Shown here: positions 34,801 to 43,599 of the stretch, piece by piece
Position numbering within the stretch: position 1 is the first letter of the stretch
How the letters are laid out: every line of letters begins with the position of its first letter
Source: Lachnospiraceae bacterium XPB1003
Lineage (GTDB): Bacteria; Bacillota; Clostridia; Lachnospirales; Lachnospiraceae
NCBI GenBank assembly: GCA_900102065.1
Contig: FMVK01000005.1
Span: forward strand, 1 to 64,000
Length of the DNA stretch: 64,000 nt
Reading direction: 5' to 3'
Made by a program: the position numbers and the translations under genes
The notes under the pieces: model-generated
What the model saw: only the letters and a program-made list of their open reading frames with translations
Databases searched by the model: none
Told to the model about the DNA's origin: nothing

Positions 34801-35846
34801 TTCACAAAGCTGTTGGAAACAACCTTCATCACACCCTGTGTGGATGATGCAAACCAGAGATTTCCCTGATAATCGGAAGTCATCATTTCAAAAGCACTGT
34901 TCATCGGAAGATTATCCAGAACATGGAACTGACCGCCTTCGATATAACCTGCTTTCTCATCCGAAACAACCCATACTCTGTCACAGTCATAGCTGAGCCA
35001 CTTTACCTTTTCAAGCGGTTCGATAGAGATCTGCTTAAGCTTTGCGGCTATATTTCCGAAATCTCCGTAATAAACCTTGCTGCTCTCTGTCCCGAAATAT
35101 ACTTTTCCGTTTTCGTAAGGATCCGCAAGAATGGTAGTTATTTTATCCATTCCAAGTTCATCACTTCCGTAAACTCTGGTCACATGCCGATCATCTATTG
35201 CGAAAACGACTCCCTTGTTGGTAAGTCCGTATATTCTTCCGCGGACATCATTTTCAAGTCTCAGGATCCTCTCTTTAAATATCCTTCTGTCATGTATCAG
35301 ATTTACTTTCATATCCGCATCAACATAGCAAACACCCGCAGTTGATCCGATATAAATATTTCCATTCGAATCTTCCGCAAATGATCTTATTGAAGAGGAC
35401 GGCAATTCATCTTTGTATGTCAAATGAGTACGTGTATTCCCATCTATCACAACGACTCCGTTATCATTAGTTCCTACCCATATCCGTCCCTTGCTGTCTT
35501 CAAAAAGCGCCCTTCCGCTTGTCAGTCCGTCGGAAGTATCAAGCCTCTCGAAAGTACTTCCGTCATAACGGATAATACCGCTGTAACCGCCGATCCATAT
35601 ATATCCGTCACTTGCACCCAGTATGAAATTTGCATCTGACGAAGGAAGTCCGTTTGTTGCATCATATATCTCGGCCCAGTAAGAAACAGAAGAAGACTGA
35701 CCGGATGCGGCATATCCGCCCCCCGTCAGATTATTCCCCGATGCATTGGCCGTAAATGGATGCCCGAAAGAAAAACAGAATACGGTAATCAGTATCATAA
35801 CAGCCGATATGATCGTTAAAGCTCTTTTATACTTTCGCATATCCAA
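31857..35846 (-). CDS. Hybrid sensor kinase with propeller sensor; phosphoacceptor histidine replaced by Asn
   Basis: A 1329-residue hybrid sensor. A signal/anchor segment (10-35) leads to a large extracellular region of two-component propeller repeats (WIGGYSGIIRYDG, WVGTNDNGVVVIDG and so on) up to about 660. A Y_Y_Y-type domain, one membrane segment (near 760-785) and a coiled linker follow. The H-box reads FMANMSNEIISPINTIMGM, so Asn823 replaces the phosphoacceptor His and Ile replaces the Arg. The ATP-binding N, G1, F and G2 boxes are intact (LLSNSVKYT, DTGVGIA, GLGLDISK). A receiver (VLVVDD, FIDEMLP, TSRG, K) and a C-terminal HPt with HSLKSSAR follow. Autophosphorylation by the usual route should be impossible. 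Confidence 0.9.
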   Translation of the reverse strand: MDMRKYKRALTIISAVMILITVFCFSFGHPFTANASGNNLTGGGYAASGQSSSVSYWAEIYDATNGLPSSDANFILGASDGYIWIGGYSGIIRYDGSTFERLDTSDGLTSGRALFEDSKGRIWVGTNDNGVVVIDGNTRTHLTYKDELPSSSIRSFAEDSNGNIYIGSTAGVCYVDADMKVNLIHDRRIFKERILRLENDVRGRIYGLTNKGVVFAIDDRHVTRVYGSDELGMDKITTILADPYENGKVYFGTESSKVYYGDFGNIAAKLKQISIEPLEKVKWLSYDCDRVWVVSDEKAGYIEGGQFHVLDNLPMNSAFEMMTSDYQGNLWFASSTQGVMKVVSNSFVNLSESMGIKKEVTNATCILDDRLYIGTDNGLKIIDSDGRSIKNKLTDFIGDARVRCITKDPEGNLWVSVFNYGLGVVCFTVDEKVKNYTIDDGLLGNEIRCTIPSMYGGVIAGTNSGVSVIKDGVVERSIGALAGMKNTVILTVEEGENGEIYAGSDGDGIYVIDRDNKITRLGRDEGLTSDVVMRIKKDDRNDVLWIVTSNSIEYLKDGSITNVTTFPYNNNYDLYFDIDGNMWILSSYGVYTVKTDDMLNDSVNDYRLYTAANGMTSIPTSNSYSALDDDGTLYISGRSGVCKVNINTMHQGTLAIRSDLCSIDVGENKIFPDENGIYKIPKTQGRIRMNVSVIDFSLENPTINIFLDGKEADGITARKAELKPLEYTGLKYGKYTLHVMAYDNSGKLILNDSYKIEKEAAFSERPLFMIFVFFAFAAIVAFLVWRVMKGTVIQKQYNEIRKAKEEAERANAARNSFMANMSNEIISPINTIMGMNEMTLRENADGVPKPYYLSVINYALDIRNASETLLALVNGLLDMSMIESGKMKVVEKEYDTRAFLTSVISKTRTKSIQKELTFDVDIDEVLPTRLKGDEDKIKKILETLLSNSVKYTEFGGITLSVSMAERKNDICSLRFAVKDTGVGIAKETLDRLFDSYEQLDEEKKNGVLDAGLGLDISKRLAELMGGTITCESEVNKGSEFVLIVDQKIEDNTPIGEFFENGVGASKGSYQSRFVAPDADVLVVDDIPKNLNIIKGLLKATGVFVSTARSGEEAMEKIGDTRFTVIFIDEMLPSIDGTDLVEKIRSKDKTIPIYVITSRGINGGENYEEKGYNGYLTKPLSCEVLEKILMKHIPEEMMKKTKDLTGQEEPGELPEELSWIGKTEGISVRDGIVNSGGVNAFIGSLKLFRDTIDSNAEVLRSAYSCGNLKLYILKVHSLKSSARIAGIKELSQLAASVEAAGVREDKAFVDENAGKLLEEYEKFKEKLSRL

Positions 35847-35855
35847 TCCTTCCCG

Positions 35856-38003
35856 TCACGTAATATCAGTCTGGTTATACTTTCTCAAAACAATCTTTAC
35901 TTCATCCATAGCATCAAAGAAAACCTCTACACACTTCGGATCAAACTGTGTTCCCTTACCTTCTTCGATGATAGATAATGCCTTCTCCAACGGAAAAGCG
36001 GGTTTATAAACACGCGGTGATGTAAGTGCATCAAACACATCCGCAACAGCCATGATGCGTGCAGCCAAGGGTATCACTTCTCCGTGAAGTCCCTCCGGAT
36101 ATCCCTTTCCGTCCCATCTCTCATGATGGTATGCAGCCATGTTTCGCGCTTCCTTCAGATAACTGTCCCCCTGCACGGTACTTATGACACGCTCTATGAT
36201 ATGCTTTCCCGCAGTAGTATGAGTCTTCATGATCTCAAACTCTTCCGCAGTGAGTTTACCGGGTTTATTAAGTACTTCATCCGAAATATTTATCTTTCCC
36301 ACATCATGAAGTGGTGCTGAACGGACCACATCGGAAATAAACTTGGGTGTGATCTTTTCAGCATAATATCCGTGCTTCTTAAGGCCCTCTACTATTATCC
36401 TCACATAAGCGGCTGTCTTTTGAATATGAGCACCTGTATCGGAATCCCTGTTTTCCACCATGTCCGCCATGGTAACGATAAGACCATCCTGCATCTTGGA
36501 GGTTGATTCAGACAGTCTCTTGATACTTCTCATCTGTTCTGACTGATTCAGTGTCATTCGGCAGAATGAGTTGTAAAGATTTTCCAACTCATCACCCGTT
36601 CTGACATTGATACTCCTGATCTTTCTCACACTGTCATCCAGATTCTCCTGAGAGTTATCCATGAATGAATTCATTTCAGCACTGGCAGTAACCGCCCTGA
36701 GGGGATATATAATATTATAGTCTGTAAGCCACATTACAAACGAACACAAGAGGAGGAAGAAGCCTGCAAATACAGATATTAGTTCCATGAGAAAGCTCTT
36801 CTCTTCACCTTCCAGTCTGTCCATATCAACATCGACACCCACATAGCACACAGTCTTTTTATTCGAATCGTACACCGGATAATAGGATGTCAACAGATAA
36901 CCGTACGAATCTCTAACTATCATCGGTTCTATCTCATCCCCTCTAAGCAGGGCAGGAACATACTGCGAAAATTCCTCATCAAAAGGTATCAGCCTGCCCA
37001 CCGGATCTGCGGATACTCCGTTCGTGTCGATATCAAATACCACACGACATCCGTTTTCCTCGATCTTATATACATATAAATATGCAATGTTTTCGGAAGT
37101 ATTAAGTATGTCCGTCAGCATCGCTTTGGTCTTGTCATATCCTTCCGCTCTTCCCTTGCTTTCCAGATACTCATCTATGCGATCACCGTCGATCACGCCT
37201 GCAGCAAGCTTTGTAGCTCCTCTTGAAATTTTCATATTTTCATTCGTGATCGTCTTATGAAATACATTCATACTTATGACCGCCGCAACGACGGCAACGA
37301 TCCCCAGAGAGATACCGAGAATAAGAAGAACTTTTCCTCTGATGGACATTTTTCGTGTGTAAGCTTTATTCTTGATGCCGGCAACAGTATCGCCTACCGA
37401 GTCCGGATTCTGCATCCACATACTGAAGTTGCAGTATGCAAAAAACTTCTCGGGTATCATACGAAGCATCGCAACTACCATTAAAACTGTTATCGTCTTG
37501 TCGAGGAAGTCGATGATAAGACTTGAAAAAATATGAGACAGTGGAACATTAAAATATCCGGTACCATAGAGGATACCGCTTAAAGAATCACTTTCAAAAG
37601 AAATGCCATCCATATACCACGGAATGACAGCACCCACGCCGCCTCCGATCAAAGAGAACAGCAGGATACTCTTAAAGATACCCAGCTTGGTTTTGAACCA
37701 TCCCTTTTTTGATACCAGTGCCGCAAATAAAGCTATCAGCACATTTGCGACTCCGTAGAATATGGAAGACGGCGTCTGTATGCTCCTTACCACATTGGTA
37801 AAAAAGCCGACTATAGCCCCGGGAAGATAGCCCCCACAGGCAGCGACAGCTATCGTTCCCACCGAATCAAGATATATAGGCAGATCAAATGCCAATACGA
37901 TCTCGTTTAATACGACGTTAAACACAATACCGCCAAGACACAGAAGCGCAGCTATAACATTCTGCCTTCCGATCATGACGTTTTTCCCCTTATTGCCCCT
38001 CAT
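35856..38003 (-). CDS. Membrane HD-GYP phosphodiesterase with ECF-S-like N-terminal domain
   Basis: A 715-residue protein. The N-terminal region (about 10-190) has five or six membrane helices and the LDSVGTIAVAACGGYLPGAIVGFFTNVV pattern of ECF-transporter substrate-binding (S) subunits, here acting as a possible small-molecule sensor. A membrane helix near 225 and an extracellular Cache-like domain (about 250-410) follow. A second helix near 420, a HAMP-like linker and a canonical HD-GYP domain (about 500-700) with PLHDVGKINI and HHERWDGKGYPEGL complete it. Cyclic-di-GMP hydrolysis is expected. The frame begins at a GTG at 38015, but GGAGG five bases before the ATG at 38003 fixes the start. 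The hybrid sensor gene begins 10 bp downstream. Confidence 0.88.
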   Translation of the reverse strand: MRGNKGKNVMIGRQNVIAALLCLGGIVFNVVLNEIVLAFDLPIYLDSVGTIAVAACGGYLPGAIVGFFTNVVRSIQTPSSIFYGVANVLIALFAALVSKKGWFKTKLGIFKSILLFSLIGGGVGAVIPWYMDGISFESDSLSGILYGTGYFNVPLSHIFSSLIIDFLDKTITVLMVVAMLRMIPEKFFAYCNFSMWMQNPDSVGDTVAGIKNKAYTRKMSIRGKVLLILGISLGIVAVVAAVISMNVFHKTITNENMKISRGATKLAAGVIDGDRIDEYLESKGRAEGYDKTKAMLTDILNTSENIAYLYVYKIEENGCRVVFDIDTNGVSADPVGRLIPFDEEFSQYVPALLRGDEIEPMIVRDSYGYLLTSYYPVYDSNKKTVCYVGVDVDMDRLEGEEKSFLMELISVFAGFFLLLCSFVMWLTDYNIIYPLRAVTASAEMNSFMDNSQENLDDSVRKIRSINVRTGDELENLYNSFCRMTLNQSEQMRSIKRLSESTSKMQDGLIVTMADMVENRDSDTGAHIQKTAAYVRIIVEGLKKHGYYAEKITPKFISDVVRSAPLHDVGKINISDEVLNKPGKLTAEEFEIMKTHTTAGKHIIERVISTVQGDSYLKEARNMAAYHHERWDGKGYPEGLHGEVIPLAARIMAVADVFDALTSPRVYKPAFPLEKALSIIEEGKGTQFDPKCVEVFFDAMDEVKIVLRKYNQTDIT

Positions 38004-38129
38004 TGCCACCTCCACTTAGCCACATCTTTTCCGAAGGAAATTTAAGCAGCTTTTTAATGACCTGTGGTTTTGTGCATTACGTACTGTTTTTCTTTATTTC
38101 ATCCCCATTATTTGTTAATTATATAACAA

Positions 38130-38185
38130 ATTTGCCCAATTGGGCATACAATAGTATCTTTTTACCCTTATACTATAGTATATTA
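38130..38185. promoter_or_regulatory. Palindromes in the divergent intergenic region
   Basis: The AT-rich 270-bp gap between the HD-GYP gene and the lipoprotein gene carries two perfect palindromes: GCCCAATTGGGC (38134-38145) and TATACTATAGTATA (38169-38182). Both could be operators for regulators of one or both divergent genes. No regulator gene is adjacent. No other feature was seen in the gap. Confidence 0.4.
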
Positions 38186-38287
38186 TTATACTGTAAATAC
38201 TTTATATTTTTCTTACAAAAGGTCTTACGATCCCGAAGATCACTGCGAAACGGGTTTTAAAAGATAAGATTAACGACAGGGAGGCGC

Positions 38288-39592
38288 ATGAAAAAAAGCA
38301 GATTTATATTATTGGCAGTATCTGTGGCAGCCATAGCTCTTTTGACAGGCTGCGGAAAGATCAAGCCCGGTATCTCGTCCAAAAACATGGTGACAAAAAA
38401 CAGCGACAATATCGCACAGTTTTTGAAAAAACAAGGATTCACCAATATCTCGACCGAACCGGTACAGCGATGCAAGGCCGATTACACACTGATAAACGGC
38501 GAGATAGACTACGTGATGATAGACGGTATTGAGGATTTCGAAGCCGATGACAAATTCAAAGCAAGCGCTCCCGTTATAATCACATATATAAACAGACCCG
38601 AAGAAAACAGAAAAGAGCGTCGCGGCTTTGACAAAAAAAGCAATGCTTTTGTGGATCTCAAACACTATCGCTTTGAAGTGCCTGATTACGTAGAAGTTAC
38701 CGATCTGACAAAAGATACAGCCACCTGCAGCCTCATGAATTCAGATGGCAGTGAAGAAGATGCACATCTTAATGTTTTTACGGAAGTATACGGCAATGAT
38801 GTCTACGGATACAGCTCTCTTGACGAGAACAAAGAAGACTGGATAGACGGATATCTTTCAGACGAAAGAGATAAATTCAAGCTTCTCTCCGCTAAAAATT
38901 TCGAATCCGAAGACGGATCCGTAAAAGGAATAAGCTTTGACTATGTATACACCGATGCAGGATTGTGGACTGAAGGAATAATGGCTGTAGTCCCCTATGA
39001 GGATGAAATGCTCATTTTTGAGCTTATTCAGCCCGACACAAGCGACTCTCTCTACGGTACTGATCTGGAAAGCATCGCAACATCCGTAATCGAATACAGA
39101 AACGTGGTCACCATAGCAGACACCGACTTTGCAATCCCTTTTGCCTGGAATAATCACAATTCTTTCTCAGATGAAGAAATGGCATTGATCGCAAACGTTT
39201 CGGATCTGACGATCCTTGATTCTTTCGCATTGGTTCCGACTGCGTCAAGGAACACTTCTTCAAATATCATCGGTGTATTATTGCAGGGTAATGATCTGTT
39301 TTACCCCATCAATTACAAAAACATAGAGAATGAAGTCGATGACTACATCAGCAGTTTATACTGGTTTGCCAATGCCGATGATGCTACTTATAAAGCCATA
39401 GGCGATTTAAAAGGTGTCGCAACGATAGTTCCCGAATCGTCGAATTATTATCATTTCTATATCGCCGTCACTCCGAACGACGACGTATGTATGCTGATAA
39501 TGGGAGATGAGGATAACGACTACACTAACAACCAGGATAATCAGAAGATATTTCAGGAATTCTTAGCTTCGGGAAGAGCGCATTACAAGTGA
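38288..39592 (+). CDS. Hypothetical lipoprotein, 434 residues
   Basis: A signal peptide with lipobox LLTGC places the lipidated Cys at about residue 22. The mature part is acidic and shows no family I recognise. It may contain two related halves, as FRFEVPDYVEV... and the later DFAIPFAWNN stretch each precede beta-rich segments. The C-terminal part contains VTPNDDVCMLIMGDEDNDY. It may be an extracellular binding or stress lipoprotein. Start by GGGAGGCGCATG. A terminator for this gene lies inside the oppositely oriented tatD. Divergent from the HD-GYP signalling run. Confidence 0.75.
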   Translation: MKKSRFILLAVSVAAIALLTGCGKIKPGISSKNMVTKNSDNIAQFLKKQGFTNISTEPVQRCKADYTLINGEIDYVMIDGIEDFEADDKFKASAPVIITYINRPEENRKERRGFDKKSNAFVDLKHYRFEVPDYVEVTDLTKDTATCSLMNSDGSEEDAHLNVFTEVYGNDVYGYSSLDENKEDWIDGYLSDERDKFKLLSAKNFESEDGSVKGISFDYVYTDAGLWTEGIMAVVPYEDEMLIFELIQPDTSDSLYGTDLESIATSVIEYRNVVTIADTDFAIPFAWNNHNSFSDEEMALIANVSDLTILDSFALVPTASRNTSSNIIGVLLQGNDLFYPINYKNIENEVDDYISSLYWFANADDATYKAIGDLKGVATIVPESSNYYHFYIAVTPNDDVCMLIMGDEDNDYTNNQDNQKIFQEFLASGRAHYK

Positions 39593-39623
39593 TACAAAGC
39601 GCCGCTATTTTACCACGCTTATA

Positions 39624-40418
39624 TCATTTGATCCGAAAAAATTTATCGGTATTATCAAGTATCTGTCGGCGAAGTTCATCTTCGCCGACATTTTTTATCT
39701 CTGCGATCTTCCGTACCACATAGATGATATTCTCTGACACATTGGGATTCTTCAGTCCTTTTATCCCCCTGGGAAGAAGATAGGGGCCGTCCGTCTCTGC
39801 CATAAGCCTGTCCGCAGGGATCACATCAAGAGCATCCACAAGAGACTGATTCCTTCTCTCATCGCATACCCAACCTGTGATACCTATCATGCATCCGAGA
39901 GAAAGGTAAGCCTGCACGGTTTCTCTGTCTCCGGTAAAGCAGTGAACCACTGCTCTTTTTGCCAGATCGGGATTTTTCTCAAGTATCTTAATAAAGTCAT
40001 CCGCCGCATCCCTCTCATGCAAAAACAGAGGAAGTCCGGACTCTCCTGCGATCTCAAGCTGATCCTCAAAAGCTTTTACCTGAACCTCCCTAGACGAGAA
40101 CATCCGGTCATAATCCAGACCGCACTCACCTACTGCAACTATATTTTCAGTGTTGTCTCTGACAATCTCTCTTATTCGTTTTAATGCCTCTTTATCGCAG
40201 TTCTTTGCATCATGAGGATGTATGCCCGCAGTAAAATATACTTTTTCGCCGCTGTAATCTGCGCAGAATTCCGCCGCACATAAAGAACTATGCAGCGAGC
40301 TTCCGGTGATGATCACTCTTACTCCCGCTGCATGTGCATTCTCGATTATCCGCTCTTCTTTTCCTCTAAACTGTCCGCTAAAGAGGTTGAGGCCTATGTC
40401 TGTATATCTGATCTCCAT
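39624..40418 (-). CDS. tatD: TatD family metal-dependent hydrolase (DNase)
   Basis: A 264-residue TIM-barrel hydrolase. The N-terminus TDIGLNLFSGQF matches E. coli TatD itself, where the otherwise common HxH metal motif is absent. Other metal and catalytic residues are present in GECGLDYDR, LFLHERDA, VVHCFTG and AETDGPYLLPRG. TatD enzymes cut DNA 3'-5' and act in repair or turnover. It follows the alpha/beta hydrolase gene by 11 bp. The final 15 or so codons contain a plus-strand terminator hairpin for the facing lipoprotein gene. Confidence 0.92.
   Translation of the reverse strand: MEIRYTDIGLNLFSGQFRGKEERIIENAHAAGVRVIITGSSLHSSLCAAEFCADYSGEKVYFTAGIHPHDAKNCDKEALKRIREIVRDNTENIVAVGECGLDYDRMFSSREVQVKAFEDQLEIAGESGLPLFLHERDAADDFIKILEKNPDLAKRAVVHCFTGDRETVQAYLSLGCMIGITGWVCDERRNQSLVDALDVIPADRLMAETDGPYLLPRGIKGLKNPNVSENIIYVVRKIAEIKNVGEDELRRQILDNTDKFFRIK
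39664..39696 (+). terminator. Intrinsic terminator of the lipoprotein gene, embedded in tatD coding sequence
   Basis: TGTCGGCGAA and TTCGCCGACA form a perfect 10-bp stem around a seven-base loop, followed on the plus strand by TTTTTT. It lies about 70 bp after the lipoprotein stop and within tatD codons near the C-terminus (NVGEDELRRQI). The same bases thus encode protein on one strand and terminate transcription on the other. Confidence 0.85.
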
Positions 40419-40429
40419 TTTTATTTCCG

Positions 40430-41434
40430 TTATTCTTCGCTTTTTTCCATTCCTTTTACGATCCTGATGAAGCGTCTCACTTCTTCCCAGGCTTCCTTCG
40501 ATTCGGGATAAAGAGACAATCCCATCTGAAATACATGAAACATTCCGGGATAAACATGAGTCTTTACGAGGACTCCTGCCTTCTTCGCCGCTTCCGCTAC
40601 GGACAGCGTATCCGATAAAAGCACTTCCCTGTCTCCAACCTGCATGAGCATGGGCGGAAAGCCTGTCATATCTCCAAAGATCGGTGAGATATACGGATTG
40701 TGGGGATCATCATCTTTATAATATCCGTCCATATATACCATCGTTTCTTTAGTCCCGCCGAATATGGGATCTATATTGAAATTCTCTTCGTAGGATTCAC
40801 CGCTCTTGGTTAGATCAGTCCATGCTGACATGGTTATGATACCGGCAGGAAGAGGCATATCGTGATCTCTTAAGTAAAGAGTAAGCGCAAGACTAAGTCC
40901 GCCGCCTGCAGAGTCACCTGCTATTATGATATTCTCCGGCGCATATTCTTTTTCGAGGATCCACTTATATGATGCAAGGGCATCTTCAAGTGCCGCAGGA
41001 TAAGGATCCTCGGGGGCAACACGATAATCCGGGCTTATTACATCCCAGCCGTCCGACAGCTCGTTATACAAAGCCGCCATATCTCTGTATGTATTGTGTA
41101 TCTTCTCGTAATATCCGCCACCGTGAAGCTGGAGGATTATACCCTTTTCTTTAGATGTATTGTCAGATTCTGCCAATAAAGCGGTGTTATATTCCGCAGG
41201 CTTGCTTCTCATGAAGTCAGCCTTAAAGCTCCCCAAATCTATCTCGGTAAGTTCAAGGTTTTGAGGGCACTTCCACTTAGGCTCTCTCTCATATATCCTT
41301 GCACGACGGGCGGGATCCTGTGCTCCGGGCAGATGATTGGCCGCCTGAACAATATGCCTTGCGGTTATGCCACGCAGACTCACCTGATCTTCTTTATCCG
41401 ATTTTATGCCCTTTTTAAACTCAGATAATTCCAT
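40430..41434 (-). CDS. Alpha/beta hydrolase, HSL-type esterase
   Basis: A 334-residue esterase/lipase-like protein. The oxyanion-hole motif LQLHGGGYY lies near 100, the nucleophile in IIAGDSAGGGLSLAL near 170 (Ser), the acid residue around VGDREVLLSD and the histidine in VYPGMFHVFQMG near 305. This HGGG plus GDSAGG layout is the hormone-sensitive-lipase family, which acts on short to medium acyl esters. It is cytoplasmic, with no signal peptide. It is third in an apparent operon after the acyltransferase and the DUF6320 protein, so it may act on the acylated product. tatD follows 11 bp later. Confidence 0.9.
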   Translation of the reverse strand: MELSEFKKGIKSDKEDQVSLRGITARHIVQAANHLPGAQDPARRARIYEREPKWKCPQNLELTEIDLGSFKADFMRSKPAEYNTALLAESDNTSKEKGIILQLHGGGYYEKIHNTYRDMAALYNELSDGWDVISPDYRVAPEDPYPAALEDALASYKWILEKEYAPENIIIAGDSAGGGLSLALTLYLRDHDMPLPAGIITMSAWTDLTKSGESYEENFNIDPIFGGTKETMVYMDGYYKDDDPHNPYISPIFGDMTGFPPMLMQVGDREVLLSDTLSVAEAAKKAGVLVKTHVYPGMFHVFQMGLSLYPESKEAWEEVRRFIRIVKGMEKSEE

Positions 41435-41511
41435 TTTTAACCCGAAAATTTACCCCAAAAGAATCATTCAATTACAGACCGTAATACATTATCTGACATA
41501 TTTCGCAGATT

Positions 41512-42312
41512 TCAAATATGAAATCTTCTCTTTAATTCCATTGTTATCTTCCTGTCGCCAAATATGAAAGTCGCAAGAAGAAACAGTCCGGTCACGGCAA
41601 CGCAGATCATAGCAAGTATGCCGTTCTTCAATAAGCCGGCAAAATAAAGACCTACAATCGCCACGCTGCACAGTCCCATCACTATCAGCAATACGAGATA
41701 ACTGTGCCATCTGCTCCTGTTGAGCATCATAAGGAAAAATACCACCAGATCACCTAAAAGGATCACTCCCGGGATCGCCCACTGCAGCGCCCAGCCATAG
41801 TCTCCCGTCAACCTGTCTATCAGATATAACATCGCTATGGTCAGCAGCAACTGAAGACCTATCTTCATTGCAAATCCCGAGTCATGTTTAACCCAATATA
41901 CCAGCAGCGAATATGCATATAACTCTCCGGCAACCGCGATGACAGACCATTTAAATCCCGGATTTGCATATCGATTGATGACCAGCATGGCAACAGCCGC
42001 AATAAACATGATAAAAAATATTAGTCTGAGTGCAAACCTTGCCCATCTCTGCTTTCTTCTCACATCAGGATAGGGAGATGCATTGCCATACATTGCATGT
42101 ATCTTCGCCCGTCTTTCTTCATCAGGCTCCTCCAGTACACAGTGACACAGAGGGCACGTCTCCCCTGCATCAAGTATTGCCATATTGCACTGAGGGCATC
42201 TCTTCACTGCAGGCTCCGCATCTTGTTGTGTGAGTTCTTCACGCTCTTTTGTTTCGCCGGATTTTGCTGATGCTTTATTCTCTTTTTCGTTATTCTTATT
42301 CTTCAATCCCAT
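41512..42312 (-). CDS. DUF6320-type zinc-ribbon membrane protein
   Basis: About 266 residues. A charged N-terminal segment is followed by a zinc ribbon (CPQCNM...CPLCHC) at about 38-55. Seven or so hydrophobic helices then cover 90-255. The layout matches DUF6320, which I recall as commonly neighbouring condensation-like acyltransferases and esterases, as here. The frame extends to 42360, but the ATG at 42312 (GGAG shortly upstream) overlaps the acyltransferase stop by only 10 bases and is the likely start. Function unknown. It may help localise lipid acylation. Confidence 0.78.
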   Translation of the reverse strand: MGLKNKNNEKENKASAKSGETKEREELTQQDAEPAVKRCPQCNMAILDAGETCPLCHCVLEEPDEERRAKIHAMYGNASPYPDVRRKQRWARFALRLIFFIMFIAAVAMLVINRYANPGFKWSVIAVAGELYAYSLLVYWVKHDSGFAMKIGLQLLLTIAMLYLIDRLTGDYGWALQWAIPGVILLGDLVVFFLMMLNRSRWHSYLVLLIVMGLCSVAIVGLYFAGLLKNGILAMICVAVTGLFLLATFIFGDRKITMELKRRFHI

Positions 42313-43592
42313 ACTCCGTTGGTCTCTATGGCACATTCCACACCATCTGCCGTGAGACATTTGAAAAATCTCCTGAGTACCGACAGATCGGCCAGTATAG
42401 TCGTGAATGTTATTATCATCTTGTCATTATATGAGAGCACAGCCCCCTTGACATTCTGTCCCTTTGACATGGAGAGCATCGCATAGAAATTCTCCACATA
42501 AGGGCGGTATGGCTCTCTTAATTCGATCCTTCCCACATTTGTCACAGTGGATGTTGTTCCGTATGCTGTGGCATCATATACCTTTTTTATGGCGATATTC
42601 TTGATAAACAAAGGAATGGGACGCAGGAATTTGTTGGTCTCATTGGAAACGTTATATGAAAGGATGTCATTCAAATGTTCCGGTGTAGTCTGACTCTTTA
42701 AGCTTTCCGCTACTATAGCCAGGACCTCCTCATAGCTGTACTCATCCTTTTCAGGCTTAAATATTGCTGATACCATGGCGAAGAAATTCTTCATGGTATG
42801 AGAATCATAATAGGATCTCAGATCCACGGGCACACAACAGTTAATTGGCACATCGGAAGGATCCCCCTTTAAGACTTCCCTGTAGATAGCATATACAAAT
42901 GTACCCACCAAATACTGATTGAGCGTGATGCCATGAGCCTTGGCGGCGGTCTTAAGCTGTGCAAACGGAAGGATCCCGTGAACGACTCCAAGCTGTCCCT
43001 TGGGAAGCTTCTCACCTTTTAATGTGATGGCCTTCTTGGATTTATAGGCCACATCACGACCCTTGGCACGCTTGAAATTCTTCAGATAGCTGTCTTCTTT
43101 ATCGAGGAAGATACCTGATGATATCTTATCCTTCTCAACTTCCAGGATCTCCGGATGCTTAATGCGCAGATACTGATAAACCAGTTCCTTCAAAAGAACC
43201 AGTCCTCCGAATCCGTCTGTCAGCGCATGGAAAACTTCCAGATTTATCCTTTTTCTGTAATATGTAATCCTGAACAGATACTGATTGTTTCTGCTCTTAT
43301 TGATATATGCTCCGGGAAAATCATTCTCCTCACGCACTTCCGGAAGAGGCCTGTCATTTTCCTCAAAATAGTACCAGAAAAAACCGGCTCTCAGTCGCAT
43401 CCTGAACCCCAGGAACTGGGAAAGAACCTTTTCCTGCGCCTCCGCCAGCGCCTCAGGATCTATTTCCTCGGTCATGCAAGCGGAAAGTCTGTAAACATTG
43501 CTCATTCCTTCGGTTGCGATCACCGGAAACAAGAGTGCGGTATTATCGAGTTTTTCCCAAGCGGGTTGTTTTCTTTTCTTTTTCAGTGCCAT
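42303..43592 (-). CDS. Condensation-domain/alcohol O-acetyltransferase-like protein
   Basis: A protein of about 429 residues with the chloramphenicol-acetyltransferase-like double fold. The active-site motif reads FHALTDG near 130, which keeps the catalytic His and DG of HHxxxDG but lacks the first His. A TVTNVG strand lies near 360. Relatives transfer acyl groups to alcohols or act in lipid (PapA-like) esterification. The ATG at 43592 has no ribosome site, and the open frame extends another 49 codons through a tandem repeat that cannot be conserved protein. The gene leads the operon acyltransferase-DUF6320-esterase-tatD. Substrate unknown. Confidence 0.82.
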   Translation of the reverse strand: MALKKKRKQPAWEKLDNTALLFPVIATEGMSNVYRLSACMTEEIDPEALAEAQEKVLSQFLGFRMRLRAGFFWYYFEENDRPLPEVREENDFPGAYINKSRNNQYLFRITYYRKRINLEVFHALTDGFGGLVLLKELVYQYLRIKHPEILEVEKDKISSGIFLDKEDSYLKNFKRAKGRDVAYKSKKAITLKGEKLPKGQLGVVHGILPFAQLKTAAKAHGITLNQYLVGTFVYAIYREVLKGDPSDVPINCCVPVDLRSYYDSHTMKNFFAMVSAIFKPEKDEYSYEEVLAIVAESLKSQTTPEHLNDILSYNVSNETNKFLRPIPLFIKNIAIKKVYDATAYGTTSTVTNVGRIELREPYRPYVENFYAMLSMSKGQNVKGAVLSYNDKMIITFTTILADLSVLRRFFKCLTADGVECAIETNGVWD

Positions 43593-43599
43593 AGAAGAG

